A program made the translations under genes and the position numbers. DNA of 64,000 nt from Flavobacterium sp. Lineage in GTDB: Bacteria > Bacteroidota > Bacteroidia > Flavobacteriales > Flavobacteriaceae. Location of the stretch: assembly GCF_035195345.1 (NCBI RefSeq), contig NZ_CP136574.1, positions 992,001 to 1,056,000 of the forward strand. The letters are read 5' to 3'. The notes under the pieces are model-generated. The model was not told the DNA's origin. It saw nothing but the letters and a program-made list of their open reading frames with translations, and made no database searches. Below are positions 56,092 to 64,000 of this stretch, piece by piece. How positions within the stretch are numbered: position 1 is the first letter of the stretch; each line of letters starts with the position of its first letter.

Positions 56092-56826
56092 ATGAAATCA
56101 AATTCTTTAGGCAAACTCTATTTAATTCCTATTACACTTTCCAATCCTGGAGAAACCACTGTAGTTCCCGAAGATGTTTTGCCTCAAACCATAAAAAGAA
56201 CGATTGATTTTCTTGATTATTACATTGTTGAAAACGAGAAAACAGCAAGAAAATTCATTAAAAGCATCCATCCCGAAAAAAAACAACCCGATTTGAAGAT
56301 TTCTGTATTAAACAAACATACCGAAATTGCAGAACATAATGATTTTATTCAACCCTTATTAAGAGGTGAAAACATTGGATTAATGAGTGAATCAGGCTGT
56401 CCTGGCGTTGCAGATCCTGGAGCTGTTATAGTGAAATTAGCTCATGAAAAGGGAATTCAAGTGGTTCCATTAGTTGGTCCAAGCTCCATTTTATTAGCTT
56501 TAATGGCAAGTGGAATGAACGGACAAACTTTTGCTTTTAATGGCTATTTACCTATTGATAAAAACGATAAAAAACAAGCCTTAAAAAGTTTTGAACGCTT
56601 ATCGCAAGAAAAAAATCAATCGCAATTATTTATTGAAACGCCTTACCGAAACAATAAATTAATGGAAGATTTACTGCAAATATTACAAGCAAACACCTAT
56701 TTATGTGTGGCTTGCGATATTACTTTACCTACAGAATACATCAAAACTAAAACGGTGAACCAATGGAAAAAAGAAAAGGCCGATTTACATAATCGACCTT
56801 GTATTTTTATTATTCACAAAATGTAA
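56092..56826 (+). CDS. SAM-dependent methyltransferase, tetrapyrrole-methylase (RsmI-like) family
   Basis: A 244-aa protein with the RsmI-like pattern: LYLIPITLSNPGE, IGLMSESGCPGVADPGA, and VGPSSILLALMASG. Full RsmI has about 280 residues; this shorter form resembles the SAM-dependent methyltransferase family often annotated near it. Start at ATG 56092, since the upstream GTG lies in the promoter. It may methylate 16S rRNA 2'-O, but this is not certain. Confidence 0.8.
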   Translation: MKSNSLGKLYLIPITLSNPGETTVVPEDVLPQTIKRTIDFLDYYIVENEKTARKFIKSIHPEKKQPDLKISVLNKHTEIAEHNDFIQPLLRGENIGLMSESGCPGVADPGAVIVKLAHEKGIQVVPLVGPSSILLALMASGMNGQTFAFNGYLPIDKNDKKQALKSFERLSQEKNQSQLFIETPYRNNKLMEDLLQILQANTYLCVACDITLPTEYIKTKTVNQWKKEKADLHNRPCIFIIHKM

Positions 56827-56831
56827 AAAAA

Positions 56832-57476
56832 CTATTCTAAACTTGCTTTTGCATTTGCATCTGCTGCTATGTTAGAAATATCATAATTTGAAAACTTTCT
56901 AATATAACTTGACAATGAAGTTCCGAAACCGTCTTTAAAACCATTTCTTCCGTTACTTCGCAAATATTTTTTTACCGAACCAGCACCTCCTAAATGTGCC
57001 GCTGCTACTAAGCCAGATTCTGTAATTTCTACACCATTAATAATTCTACCTGAATACTTGTGAATCTCTTTACGTAATTCCCATTTATTACGAGCAATCA
57101 AGGCTTCAAAAGCTTTATCTTGCCATTCAGCATTACGTAAAAATTCTTGAAAATCATAAATACCTACTGTACGAAGCGTACTTCTACCAAACTGATATTT
57201 ACCCATATAACCGTATGAATTTACTAAATGTAACATACCTCTTGACTCTTTATAAGCCATTTTTTGAGCAAAACCAGTAAATGATTTACCAACGTGGGGA
57301 ACTTTAATTGGTAAAATTTCATCAGTTTCATATTCATTTGGAACGTGATATTTAATACCATCGTAGTTCGACAAATGAAATCCTTCTAATTTTTCTTCTT
57401 TAAAGGTTATAAAACCTGAAGAAACGACTAATACTAGGAGTGTCAATCCTAAAAAATAAGACCTTTTTTTTATCAT
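56832..57476 (-). CDS. Lysozyme-like / lytic transglycosylase-fold secreted protein
   Basis: A 214-aa protein with an N-terminal membrane anchor or signal (residues 1-24). The middle contains MAYKESRGMLHLVNSYGYMGKYQFGRSTL, where an ES pair and GYMGKYQFG are like the catalytic region of lytic transglycosylases (Glu near residue 77). It probably remodels peptidoglycan. Substrate specificity not determined. Family assignment by local motif. Confidence 0.6.
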   Translation of the reverse strand: MIKKRSYFLGLTLLVLVVSSGFITFKEEKLEGFHLSNYDGIKYHVPNEYETDEILPIKVPHVGKSFTGFAQKMAYKESRGMLHLVNSYGYMGKYQFGRSTLRTVGIYDFQEFLRNAEWQDKAFEALIARNKWELRKEIHKYSGRIINGVEITESGLVAAAHLGGAGSVKKYLRSNGRNGFKDGFGTSLSSYIRKFSNYDISNIAADANAKASLE

Positions 57477-57572
57477 GAATTGTTATTTCTCAGCGTCTGT
57501 CACTCATCTGAAATTACCGATGCAAATATACAAAAAAAATTAGAATATTGATTTACAGCATGTTAATCTTTT

Positions 57573-58481
57573 CTAAAAGTAGATAAAGTGCGCTTTAACT
57601 CCGTTAAAATCATCATATTGCAAAGTTGGTGCAGGAATTTTAATTGTATTAATAACTGAAAAAAGTGTCTTTAAAAAATGAGATTTTGTACTAATTTTCG
57701 TTAAATCAACATCAAAACTTAGATAAAATTGACGATAAGGATTTTGAATTACTCCATTTGCTATTGCTTCTTCCTTTTTTCCATAAAACATTCCTTCGCC
57801 ACCATAGCCTATTGCAAGGTTTAACCATTTTGGAACAAAATTATCTTTGGTAAATGATTGTATATTAAAAGACAGCCAATATGTTTGTCCATTATAATCT
57901 TTCAAAATTTGCTCATTTAAAGAAGAACCCAGCGTTTCTGGTCGTTGCGAAGCAAATTGAGTTTGATGAAATGAAAATTTGGTTGTAATTCGTTGTTCTT
58001 TCCAAAGTAATTCTTGCGACACGTACAAAGCAGTTCCTGTGGCATTGGCAATAACATCTCCTGATGATGCTCCCCATTCTTGAGAAAATCCATCAAAAAC
58101 CTCAATTATCGTAAGAAATCCAAATCCTAGAGTAGAACCATAAATTAGTTGTTCTTTTTTAGAAGCACCACTCCAAGCTAACATTTCAACCCCAACTCTA
58201 CCTAAATGATACGTAGAATAAAAATGTCCCACCTTATCCATTTGCAACCATTGATTGTTATCATTGATAAAATGAAAATTGGATTTTGGATAATCTTTGT
58301 ACCAAAGTTGGTTTAAACCTATTAAAGCAGCTCCAAAAACAACAGATTCACCTACATAAACTGTTTTTTTTCTTAAAACATTAATGCTATCTGATGGTTT
58401 TAAAAAGTTATTAATATTAGACTGTGCTTGACCTAAATTAGAAAATACTAATGCAAAAAACAGCCCTCTAATCCAAGTCAT
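57573..58481 (-). CDS. DUF2279 outer-envelope protein
   Basis: A 302-aa protein with a signal peptide (cleavage near GQAQ). The segment KVGHFYSTYHLGRVGVEMLAWSG and GFSQEWGASSGDVIANATG match DUF2279, a Bacteroidota family of predicted lipoprotein/outer-membrane proteins. Function unknown. Adjacent to MltG. Confidence 0.75.
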   Translation of the reverse strand: MTWIRGLFFALVFSNLGQAQSNINNFLKPSDSINVLRKKTVYVGESVVFGAALIGLNQLWYKDYPKSNFHFINDNNQWLQMDKVGHFYSTYHLGRVGVEMLAWSGASKKEQLIYGSTLGFGFLTIIEVFDGFSQEWGASSGDVIANATGTALYVSQELLWKEQRITTKFSFHQTQFASQRPETLGSSLNEQILKDYNGQTYWLSFNIQSFTKDNFVPKWLNLAIGYGGEGMFYGKKEEAIANGVIQNPYRQFYLSFDVDLTKISTKSHFLKTLFSVINTIKIPAPTLQYDDFNGVKAHFIYF

Positions 58482-58492
58482 ACATTAAAAAA

Positions 58493-59533
58493 TTACAACT
58501 TTATACCAAGTTTATTTACCCAATCGGCATATTTTTTAGCATTTACTAGATGCGCTTCATAAGTTGTTTCAAAAGAATGATATCCTGGTCTACTTGGATC
58601 CGCACAGAAATAAATATAATTGTGTTTTTCTGCATTTAAAACCGCATCAATTGCTGAGATATCAGGCATTGCTATTGGTCCAGGAGGCAATCCTTTATTA
58701 ATGTATGTATTATAAGGAGAACTTACAAATAAATTACTTCCTCCAACTCTTTTAATCACTTGATCAAAATCACCAGATTTTTCTTTTATTGCATAAATAA
58801 CGGTTGGGTCAGCTTGCAAAGGCATGTCTTGATTAATACGATTCAAATAGGCACCCGCTACTCTTGGGCGTTCATCTGCTTTAATAGTTTCTTTATGCAC
58901 AATAGATGCCAAAGTATATACTTGCGCCGGTGTCATATTCAATGCTTTTGCCTTTTCCAAACGTTCATTTGTCCAAAACTTTTTATGCTCTTTTGCCATC
59001 TTTGCAGCTATTTTAGTCGCCGAAGTATTCCAATAAAATTCATAGGTATTAGGAATAAAAAGCGTTAAAGCCGTTTCTTTTGTTAGTCCATTTTCTTGAA
59101 AAAAAGCTTCATTTGTAAAGGCTTCATTTAAAGCTAAAGTATCAGGCTCTAATTGAGTTGCCAATCGTTGAAAAAGTTTATCCAATGTTTCTTGGTTATT
59201 GAACGCTACTTGAACAGGCACATTCAAACGCAAACTTCTCACGATATCAAAACTAGTCATATCTTTCTTTATAAGAAATTTACCTGCTTTTACATTCGTA
59301 CTATAATTTCTTGAAGTTGCTACAAAATCAAACTTTTCAAAATCTTTTATAAGTGGTTTAACAATTTCTGTTACTTGCTCATAGTTTGAATTTGAAGGAA
59401 TATAAACATAAACTTCATTTTGAGAAAATTGGGTATTAGGTGTAAAAGCTTTGAAATATACATATACACCATAAGCTGTTGCTACAAAAATTCCTGCAAC
59501 TGCGATTATTGAAATTAGTTTTTTTACGTTCAA
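58493..59533 (-). CDS. mltG: Endolytic murein transglycosylase MltG
   Basis: A 346-aa protein with one N-terminal transmembrane helix (residues about 6-26), a LysM-like or YceG N-terminal part, and the catalytic core ASIVHKETIKADERPRVAGAY (Glu near residue 218), then QADPTVIYAI and NTYINKGLPPGPIAMP. It cuts nascent peptidoglycan. Downstream neighbours are envelope genes. Confidence 0.95.
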   Translation of the reverse strand: MNVKKLISIIAVAGIFVATAYGVYVYFKAFTPNTQFSQNEVYVYIPSNSNYEQVTEIVKPLIKDFEKFDFVATSRNYSTNVKAGKFLIKKDMTSFDIVRSLRLNVPVQVAFNNQETLDKLFQRLATQLEPDTLALNEAFTNEAFFQENGLTKETALTLFIPNTYEFYWNTSATKIAAKMAKEHKKFWTNERLEKAKALNMTPAQVYTLASIVHKETIKADERPRVAGAYLNRINQDMPLQADPTVIYAIKEKSGDFDQVIKRVGGSNLFVSSPYNTYINKGLPPGPIAMPDISAIDAVLNAEKHNYIYFCADPSRPGYHSFETTYEAHLVNAKKYADWVNKLGIKL

Positions 59534-59544
59534 GAGATGCTGTT

Positions 59545-60075
59545 TTAAGTGTGATTGATTAGTTGGTATAAAATTTCGTCTTCGTATAAATTTTGAATTT
59601 TATTCCAATCTTTTTTTATTCCGATTTTTTGAAAGCCAAATTTAGTAAAAAGGGAAATACTAATTTCATTTTTGCTTCCAATATTTGCATATAATTGATG
59701 CAATTGCAATTGATTGAATGCATAATTGATTATCAACTGTATAGCTTCTGAACCAATACCGCTATTTCGCATGGCTTCGTTGGAAATTACAATCCCTACA
59801 CCTGCTCGGTTATTATTTGGATCAAGATCAAATAAATCAATTAAACCAACTGCTTCAAAAGTATCATTCATACAAATTGCCAAACGCAACTGCTTTGCTT
59901 CATAAATATCTTGGTGCGCATTTTCTAAATACTGACGAATTAAAAAACGACTGTATGGGGTTTGCGTATTACTTACATTCCAAATCGATTCATTATTCTC
60001 TATTGAATAGATAAACTCTAAATCTTCGGGTTCGAGTGCTCTTAGATAAATGGTATTTCCTTTTAATGTAATCAT
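59545..60075 (-). CDS. GNAT (RimJ/RimL-like) acetyltransferase
   Basis: A 176-aa GNAT protein with YLRALEPEDLEFIYSIEN at the N-terminus and the acetyl-CoA loop NSGIGSEAIQLIINYAF. Like RimL-type acetyltransferases it probably modifies a small molecule or protein N-terminus; substrate unknown. Confidence 0.8.
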   Translation of the reverse strand: MITLKGNTIYLRALEPEDLEFIYSIENNESIWNVSNTQTPYSRFLIRQYLENAHQDIYEAKQLRLAICMNDTFEAVGLIDLFDLDPNNNRAGVGIVISNEAMRNSGIGSEAIQLIINYAFNQLQLHQLYANIGSKNEISISLFTKFGFQKIGIKKDWNKIQNLYEDEILYQLINHT

Positions 60076-60213
60076 TTCTAATTTAAAATTTTAAAACAAT
60101 AGACACAATAGATTTAGTTTGCGTTGATTTTAGGCGTTACACTTTTATATAGAAATCATAGACAACAAAAAAATCTGTAAAATCCGTGCAATCTGTGTTA
60201 TCTGTGTTCCAAT
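60076..60213. repeat. Intergenic repeat-type stretch
   Basis: 138 nt without a gene. It has degenerate repeats of the CTGTGTT/ATCTGTG type near 60175-60207, similar in style to other intergenic repeats at 38281-38426 and 42149-42232. Confidence 0.4.
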
Positions 60214-60996
60214 TTATATTTCAATCTTTCCTTCAAAAACAAAAGTCGCAGGGCCAATTAAGAAAACATTTGTATAACTCCCATTATCTTCATCAAATTG
60301 CACTTTTAGTTTTCCCCCTTCAACATTTAAATCGATAATATTATTCTTTGTTTTTCCAAGCTGATGCATAGCGATTGCAACTGCTGTCACACCCGTTCCA
60401 CAAGACAAAGTTTCATCTTCAACTCCACGTTCATAGGTACGAACTGCAAAAATATCATTTGCTAATTGGTTCACAAAATTAATATTACTTCCTGCATTCC
60501 CATACAAATCAGAATAACGAATTTTAGCCCCTTCCACTTTTACATCTAAATTTTTTAAATCATTTACCAGTTGCACATGATGTGGAGAACCAGTATTTAA
60601 AAAGGTATAATTAGATTCGTTTTTTATTGCATCTACATCTTTCATTTGAAGTGCTACGATTCCTTCATCATCGATAGTTGCAAAGTGATATCCATCAAAT
60701 GCTTCAAATTTGGCTTTATTTTTAACCACACCCATTTGTTTGGCAAAAGCAACTAAACATCTTCCGCCATTACCACACATAGAACTTTCGTTTCCATCCG
60801 AATTATAATAGACCATTTTAAAATCAAAATCGGCATGATTCTCAAGCAAGATAAGTCCGTCTGCACCAATCCCAAAACGTCTATCACACAATTTTTCAAT
60901 AAGTTGCTTATTCTCTTTAGGGAAAAATTGAGAACGATTGTCAATCATAACAAAATCGTTGCCAGTTCCTTGATATTTATAAAATGTAAGTTCCAT
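60214..60996 (-). CDS. dapF: Diaminopimelate epimerase
   Basis: A 260-aa DapF (start ATG 60996, MELTFYKYQGTGNDF; one codon longer possible). The two catalytic cysteines are in SSMCGNGGRC and ETLSCGTGVTAV. It interconverts LL- and meso-diaminopimelate for cell-wall and lysine synthesis. Confidence 0.95.
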   Translation of the reverse strand: MELTFYKYQGTGNDFVMIDNRSQFFPKENKQLIEKLCDRRFGIGADGLILLENHADFDFKMVYYNSDGNESSMCGNGGRCLVAFAKQMGVVKNKAKFEAFDGYHFATIDDEGIVALQMKDVDAIKNESNYTFLNTGSPHHVQLVNDLKNLDVKVEGAKIRYSDLYGNAGSNINFVNQLANDIFAVRTYERGVEDETLSCGTGVTAVAIAMHQLGKTKNNIIDLNVEGGKLKVQFDEDNGSYTNVFLIGPATFVFEGKIEI

Positions 60997-61090
60997 CATG
61001 AAATTAATTTAGACAAAAGTACAAATATTAATAAGATGTTAAACATTGTTAATCGAGCGTTAAAGTGATTTTTTGGAATATTTTTTTTTA

Positions 61091-61098
61091 TAATTTTG
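61091..61098 (+). promoter_or_regulatory. -7 promoter element TAATTTTG upstream of htrA
   Basis: Matches TAnnTTTG, 21 nt upstream of the ATG at 61120. The TTG at 61096 lies inside this element, so the longer reading start is unlikely. Confidence 0.5.
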
Positions 61099-61119
61099 AG
61101 TGTACAAAAATTAATACTT

Positions 61120-62499
61120 ATGAAAAAATTTGGAAGTTTAGTATTCGTATCGCTCTTAAGTGGAGCCTTAACATTAGGTGCTTACAAATTCTTTTTAGAA
61201 CCAAATAAGGCCGGAAAATTAACTCTTGCCTCACCTAATTATGTCAAAAATGTAAATTTTGGAGCAGAAAACATTGATTTTACGACAGCTGCAGAAAACA
61301 CAATACACGCTGTGGTTCACGTTAAAAACGTAAGTGTTTCAAAAGTACCTGGTAATATTTACGATTTTATTTATGGACATCAAGGATTAAGAGAACAAAC
61401 TCAGATAGGAACAGGTTCTGGAGTAATTATTACAGAAGATGGTTATATTGTAACTAACAATCACGTTATCCAAGATGCTACAGAATTAGAAGTAACCCTA
61501 AACAACAACAAATCCTACAAAGCTAAATTAGTTGGAACCGATTCCAAAATGGATGTTGCACTTTTAAAAGTGGATGCCGATGAAAAATTACCTTATGTAG
61601 TTTTCGGAGATTCTGACGCCATTAAAGTGGGCGAATGGGTTTTAGCGGTTGGAAACCCATACAACTTAAACTCAACTGTTACTGCTGGAATTGTTTCAGC
61701 AAAAGCCAGAAATTTATCAAACAATGGAATTCAGTCGTTTATTCAAACCGATGCTGCTGTTAATCCTGGGAACAGTGGTGGTGCTTTGGTAAACACGCGT
61801 GGTGAGTTAGTTGGAATCAACACCATGATATCTTCTCCTACAGGAAGTTACACAGGCTATTCATTTGCAGTTCCTTCTAATCTTACTCGAAAAATCATAG
61901 AAGACTTGATGCAATTTGGAAATGTACAACGAGGTGTTTTAGGTATTGAAGGTGGCGAATTGAATTCTAACTATGCCAAAGAATTAGGAATTAAAGAAAC
62001 ACAAGGATTTTATATTAATAAGGTAACAAAAAATTCTGGCGCAGAAAAAGCAGGATTAACCAAAGGCGATATCATTATACAATTAGATGATAAAAAAATT
62101 AATAGTTTCTCTGAATTATCAGCTTACATAAATACCAAAAGACCAAATGATGTAGTTCAAGTAAGTGTTTTACGAGATGGAAAACAAAAAACACTTCCAG
62201 TAAAGTTGACCAAAAAAGAAATCTTAAATTATGAATTTAACGGAATTGAATTCGAAGATATTGATGCAGCAGATAAAAAACAATTCAACGTTAAAGACGG
62301 CATCAAAATCAAAAAAGTAAGCAATCCTGAATACGCTGAATATAGTGACATTTTAGATGGCGCAATTGTTTTAAGTATTGATGGAAAACAAGTCAAAGAC
62401 ATGGAGACCGTTTCAAGCTATTTGGCTAAAAAAGAAAATCAAAAAGCTAGATACCAAATCATCTCTAAAAATGGTCAGATGTATAGCATAATTATGTAA
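61120..62499 (+). CDS. HtrA/DegP-family periplasmic serine protease
   Basis: A 459-aa protease starting at ATG 61120. The signal anchor is residues 4-25. The catalytic triad is H115 (TNNHVI), D145 (KMDVALLK) and S219 (NPGNSGGAL). It is followed by two PDZ domains (about residues 265-360 and 370-459). Envelope quality control. The terminator follows at 62528. Confidence 0.95.
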   Translation: MKKFGSLVFVSLLSGALTLGAYKFFLEPNKAGKLTLASPNYVKNVNFGAENIDFTTAAENTIHAVVHVKNVSVSKVPGNIYDFIYGHQGLREQTQIGTGSGVIITEDGYIVTNNHVIQDATELEVTLNNNKSYKAKLVGTDSKMDVALLKVDADEKLPYVVFGDSDAIKVGEWVLAVGNPYNLNSTVTAGIVSAKARNLSNNGIQSFIQTDAAVNPGNSGGALVNTRGELVGINTMISSPTGSYTGYSFAVPSNLTRKIIEDLMQFGNVQRGVLGIEGGELNSNYAKELGIKETQGFYINKVTKNSGAEKAGLTKGDIIIQLDDKKINSFSELSAYINTKRPNDVVQVSVLRDGKQKTLPVKLTKKEILNYEFNGIEFEDIDAADKKQFNVKDGIKIKKVSNPEYAEYSDILDGAIVLSIDGKQVKDMETVSSYLAKKENQKARYQIISKNGQMYSIIM

Positions 62500-62527
62500 A
62501 GCTTTTTATAGCGTAAAATGAATGTAG

Positions 62528-62559
62528 AATCGCAATATTTTAAAGTATTGCGATTTTTT
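62528..62559 (+). terminator. Rho-independent terminator of htrA
   Basis: A 10-bp stem AATCGCAATA/TATTGCGATT (62528-62537/62546-62555) followed by a T run. It separates htrA from the convergent gene. Confidence 0.85.
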
Positions 62560-63193
62560 ATTTAAGTTCCAAATAGGTCCCAAATTCAAACCCAACCGAA
62601 TTTAAACCAAAATTAGGCATTTTAATGTTCGCATTTGAAGCATGTCTAAACATAGATTTTACATCGAATGATATTTTTTTATACTTATAATTATAACCTA
62701 TGGCAAAAACATCACTAAAAGCAAAACCTTTTTTCAATCGTTCAGTATCGGTATCAATATACATTGGTCCAGTATTTAAAACTGCAAAAACGGATGAATT
62801 TTTGCTTAATATACGTCTGTAAACAATCCCAATATTTAAAACATATTCATTAATTGATTTTAATTTCATGTATTTTTCTCTCAATTCATCTCCATTTTCA
62901 ACCGTATGCGGTATAAACCAATAATTTATCATTTGATGTTTTGATTTGTAATAACTTGGTTCAATTAAAATTTCAAAGTGATTTTTATTTTTTCTGTAGA
63001 AATTAAAATGATTGGAAAATTTAACTATTTTGCTTTCATAAGTATAATCAGCCTCTTGTCTTATAAATGTATTTTGGGAAGCATAACCAACTATAAAGCC
63101 TGTTCGCAACCATTTATATTTTGGAATTGAATCTTGAGAATATCCATTAACAAAAAACAAAAGACAAAAGATATAGATGAATTTTAATTTCAT
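62558..63193 (-). CDS. Secreted beta-barrel-like protein, hypothetical
   Basis: A 211-aa protein with a signal peptide (about 19 residues ending GYSQ). The mature part has alternating polar and aromatic strands (FKNHFNFYRKNKNHFEILIEP, GMYIDTDTER and a terminal GFEFGTYLEL), consistent with an 8-strand outer-membrane beta-barrel. Not assigned to a known family. Confidence 0.65.
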   Translation of the reverse strand: MKLKFIYIFCLLFFVNGYSQDSIPKYKWLRTGFIVGYASQNTFIRQEADYTYESKIVKFSNHFNFYRKNKNHFEILIEPSYYKSKHQMINYWFIPHTVENGDELREKYMKLKSINEYVLNIGIVYRRILSKNSSVFAVLNTGPMYIDTDTERLKKGFAFSDVFAIGYNYKYKKISFDVKSMFRHASNANIKMPNFGLNSVGFEFGTYLELK

Positions 63194-63305
63194 TTCATTT
63201 TTTTTTCAAAAATAGAAAAATAAACAAAACAAAAGACACATTTAAAATTTGATTCAATTCACTAAAAAAAATGAAAATAAATTTTACGAAAACGTTTGAA
63301 ATATA

Positions 63306-63313
63306 TACTTTTG
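63306..63313 (+). promoter_or_regulatory. -7 promoter element TACTTTTG of the GAPDH gene
   Basis: TAnnTTTG match, 27 nt upstream of the GAPDH start codon, fitting a short leader. The -33 element is not obvious. Confidence 0.55.
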
Positions 63314-63340
63314 CACCACAAAACAACACATAATTATTTC

Positions 63341-64000
63341 ATGAGCAATATCTCTTTATACGAAAAAGAATTAGCTTTTCAGGCAGACAGAAGAAAAGCT
63401 GGTGTAGAATTTATTAAAATTATCAGTGATTTATGGTATGACAAATCAATTGAATTGGTTTTATTCCGTAATCAGCTAATTGACAAAAATGTAAGCGAAA
63501 TCATCAACTTACACGAGTATGCTGGGGCTTTTGTTGAAAAACCAATTAACGTTTTTGATTCTGTTGAAATCGCAAGCGCTATTGTTGATTTAGATTTACC
63601 ACCTTCAAGAATTGATATTGGTAAATTAACTTACGAATATCATTTAGAAGACAACAAATACAATGATGCAAAAGCATTTGTAATTGATAAATTGAGAAAT
63701 GCTAAAAACTTCCAAGAAATTACACCTAAAGATGTAGTACTTTATGGTTTTGGTAGAATTGGTCGTTTATTAGCACGTGAAATAATGTCTAAAATTGGAA
63801 AAGGACAACAATTACGTTTAAGAGCCATTGTAACTAGAGATAAAAATGATGCTGTTTTATTAGAAAAAAGAGCTTCTCTATTACGTTATGATTCTGTTCA
63901 TGGCGATTTCCCTGGCTCTGTTATTGCAGACCCTGAGAATAATGCATTATTAATAAATGGCACAACAGTTCATATTATTACCGCAAATTCTCCAGAAGAA
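63341..64000 (+). CDS. gap: Glyceraldehyde-3-phosphate dehydrogenase, long form (partial, C-terminus outside window)
   Basis: The first 220 codons start at ATG 63341. An N-terminal extension of about 125 residues precedes the NAD-binding segment VVLYGFGRIGRLLAREIM, as in the long (about 480-aa) GAPDH of Bacteroidota. LRYDSVHGDFPG follows as in all GAPDHs. It catalyses a central step of glycolysis. The gene runs off the window. Confidence 0.9.
   Translation, partial: MSNISLYEKELAFQADRRKAGVEFIKIISDLWYDKSIELVLFRNQLIDKNVSEIINLHEYAGAFVEKPINVFDSVEIASAIVDLDLPPSRIDIGKLTYEYHLEDNKYNDAKAFVIDKLRNAKNFQEITPKDVVLYGFGRIGRLLAREIMSKIGKGQQLRLRAIVTRDKNDAVLLEKRASLLRYDSVHGDFPGSVIADPENNALLINGTTVHIITANSPEE

Overview
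The window is a stretch of a low-GC Bacteroidota chromosome, most likely Flavobacterium or a close relative. The evidence is the AT-rich sequence, several TAnnTTTG (-7 type) promoter elements, the long N-terminally extended GAPDH, the family profile of the housekeeping genes (dnaA, hisS, prmC, dapF, mltG) and a type II-C Cas9 with a 36-nt repeat of the kind seen in Flavobacterium.

Positions 1 to about 35,908 are the right-hand part of a tailed-phage prophage; the left part lies outside the window. Almost all of its genes are on the minus strand, so the phage reads right to left. Near the right end are an S24 (LexA/CI-type) repressor on the plus strand with an operator-like repeat, a small lipoprotein and a second HTH protein. 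The minus-strand early operon follows: Cro-like HTH, small proteins, a Rad50/SbcC-like ATPase, RecT, an MBL-fold hydrolase, a NinB-like protein, a helicase, HNH protein, replication proteins, a RuvC-like resolvase, a DUF4942 methyltransferase, a PcfK/PcfJ pair, a phage sliding clamp and an exonuclease. Next come small genes, a ParB-methyltransferase fusion and a terminase-small-like gene. A roughly 1-kb gene-free tract of highly structured RNA with an embedded tRNA-Tyr follows, then terminase large subunit, portal, scaffold, capsid and tail genes. The right attachment site is the 3' half of a tRNA with a CAT anticodon at 35,867-35,908, still followed by that gene's terminator. No integrase is in the window.

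Positions 36,000-49,500 and 56,000-64,000 are ordinary chromosome: esterase, CIA30 protein, Dus, HisRS (with a large unusual insertion), ABC permease, PrmC, RibD, HAD hydrolase, transporter, YigZ, thioesterase, DnaA, LMW phosphatase, then an RsmI-like methylase, lysozyme-like protein, DUF2279 protein, MltG, GNAT, DapF, HtrA and GAPDH.

Positions 49,536-56,064 are a type II-C CRISPR-Cas locus with an unusual layout: cas1-cas2 on plus, an array of 16 repeats and 15 spacers, a ParDE toxin-antitoxin module, cas9 on minus, and a divergent tracrRNA on plus. The most striking observation is that the first spacer (50,882-50,911) matches the resident prophage over all 30 nt at 2,747-2,776, so the strain carries a self-targeting spacer against its own prophage. 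This makes the prophage a candidate source of an anti-CRISPR, or points to a PAM or Cas9 defect. Other leads are the multi-branched phage RNAs (10,021-10,257 and 30,153-30,243) and a degenerate inverted repeat with a tracrRNA-like hairpin at the array end.
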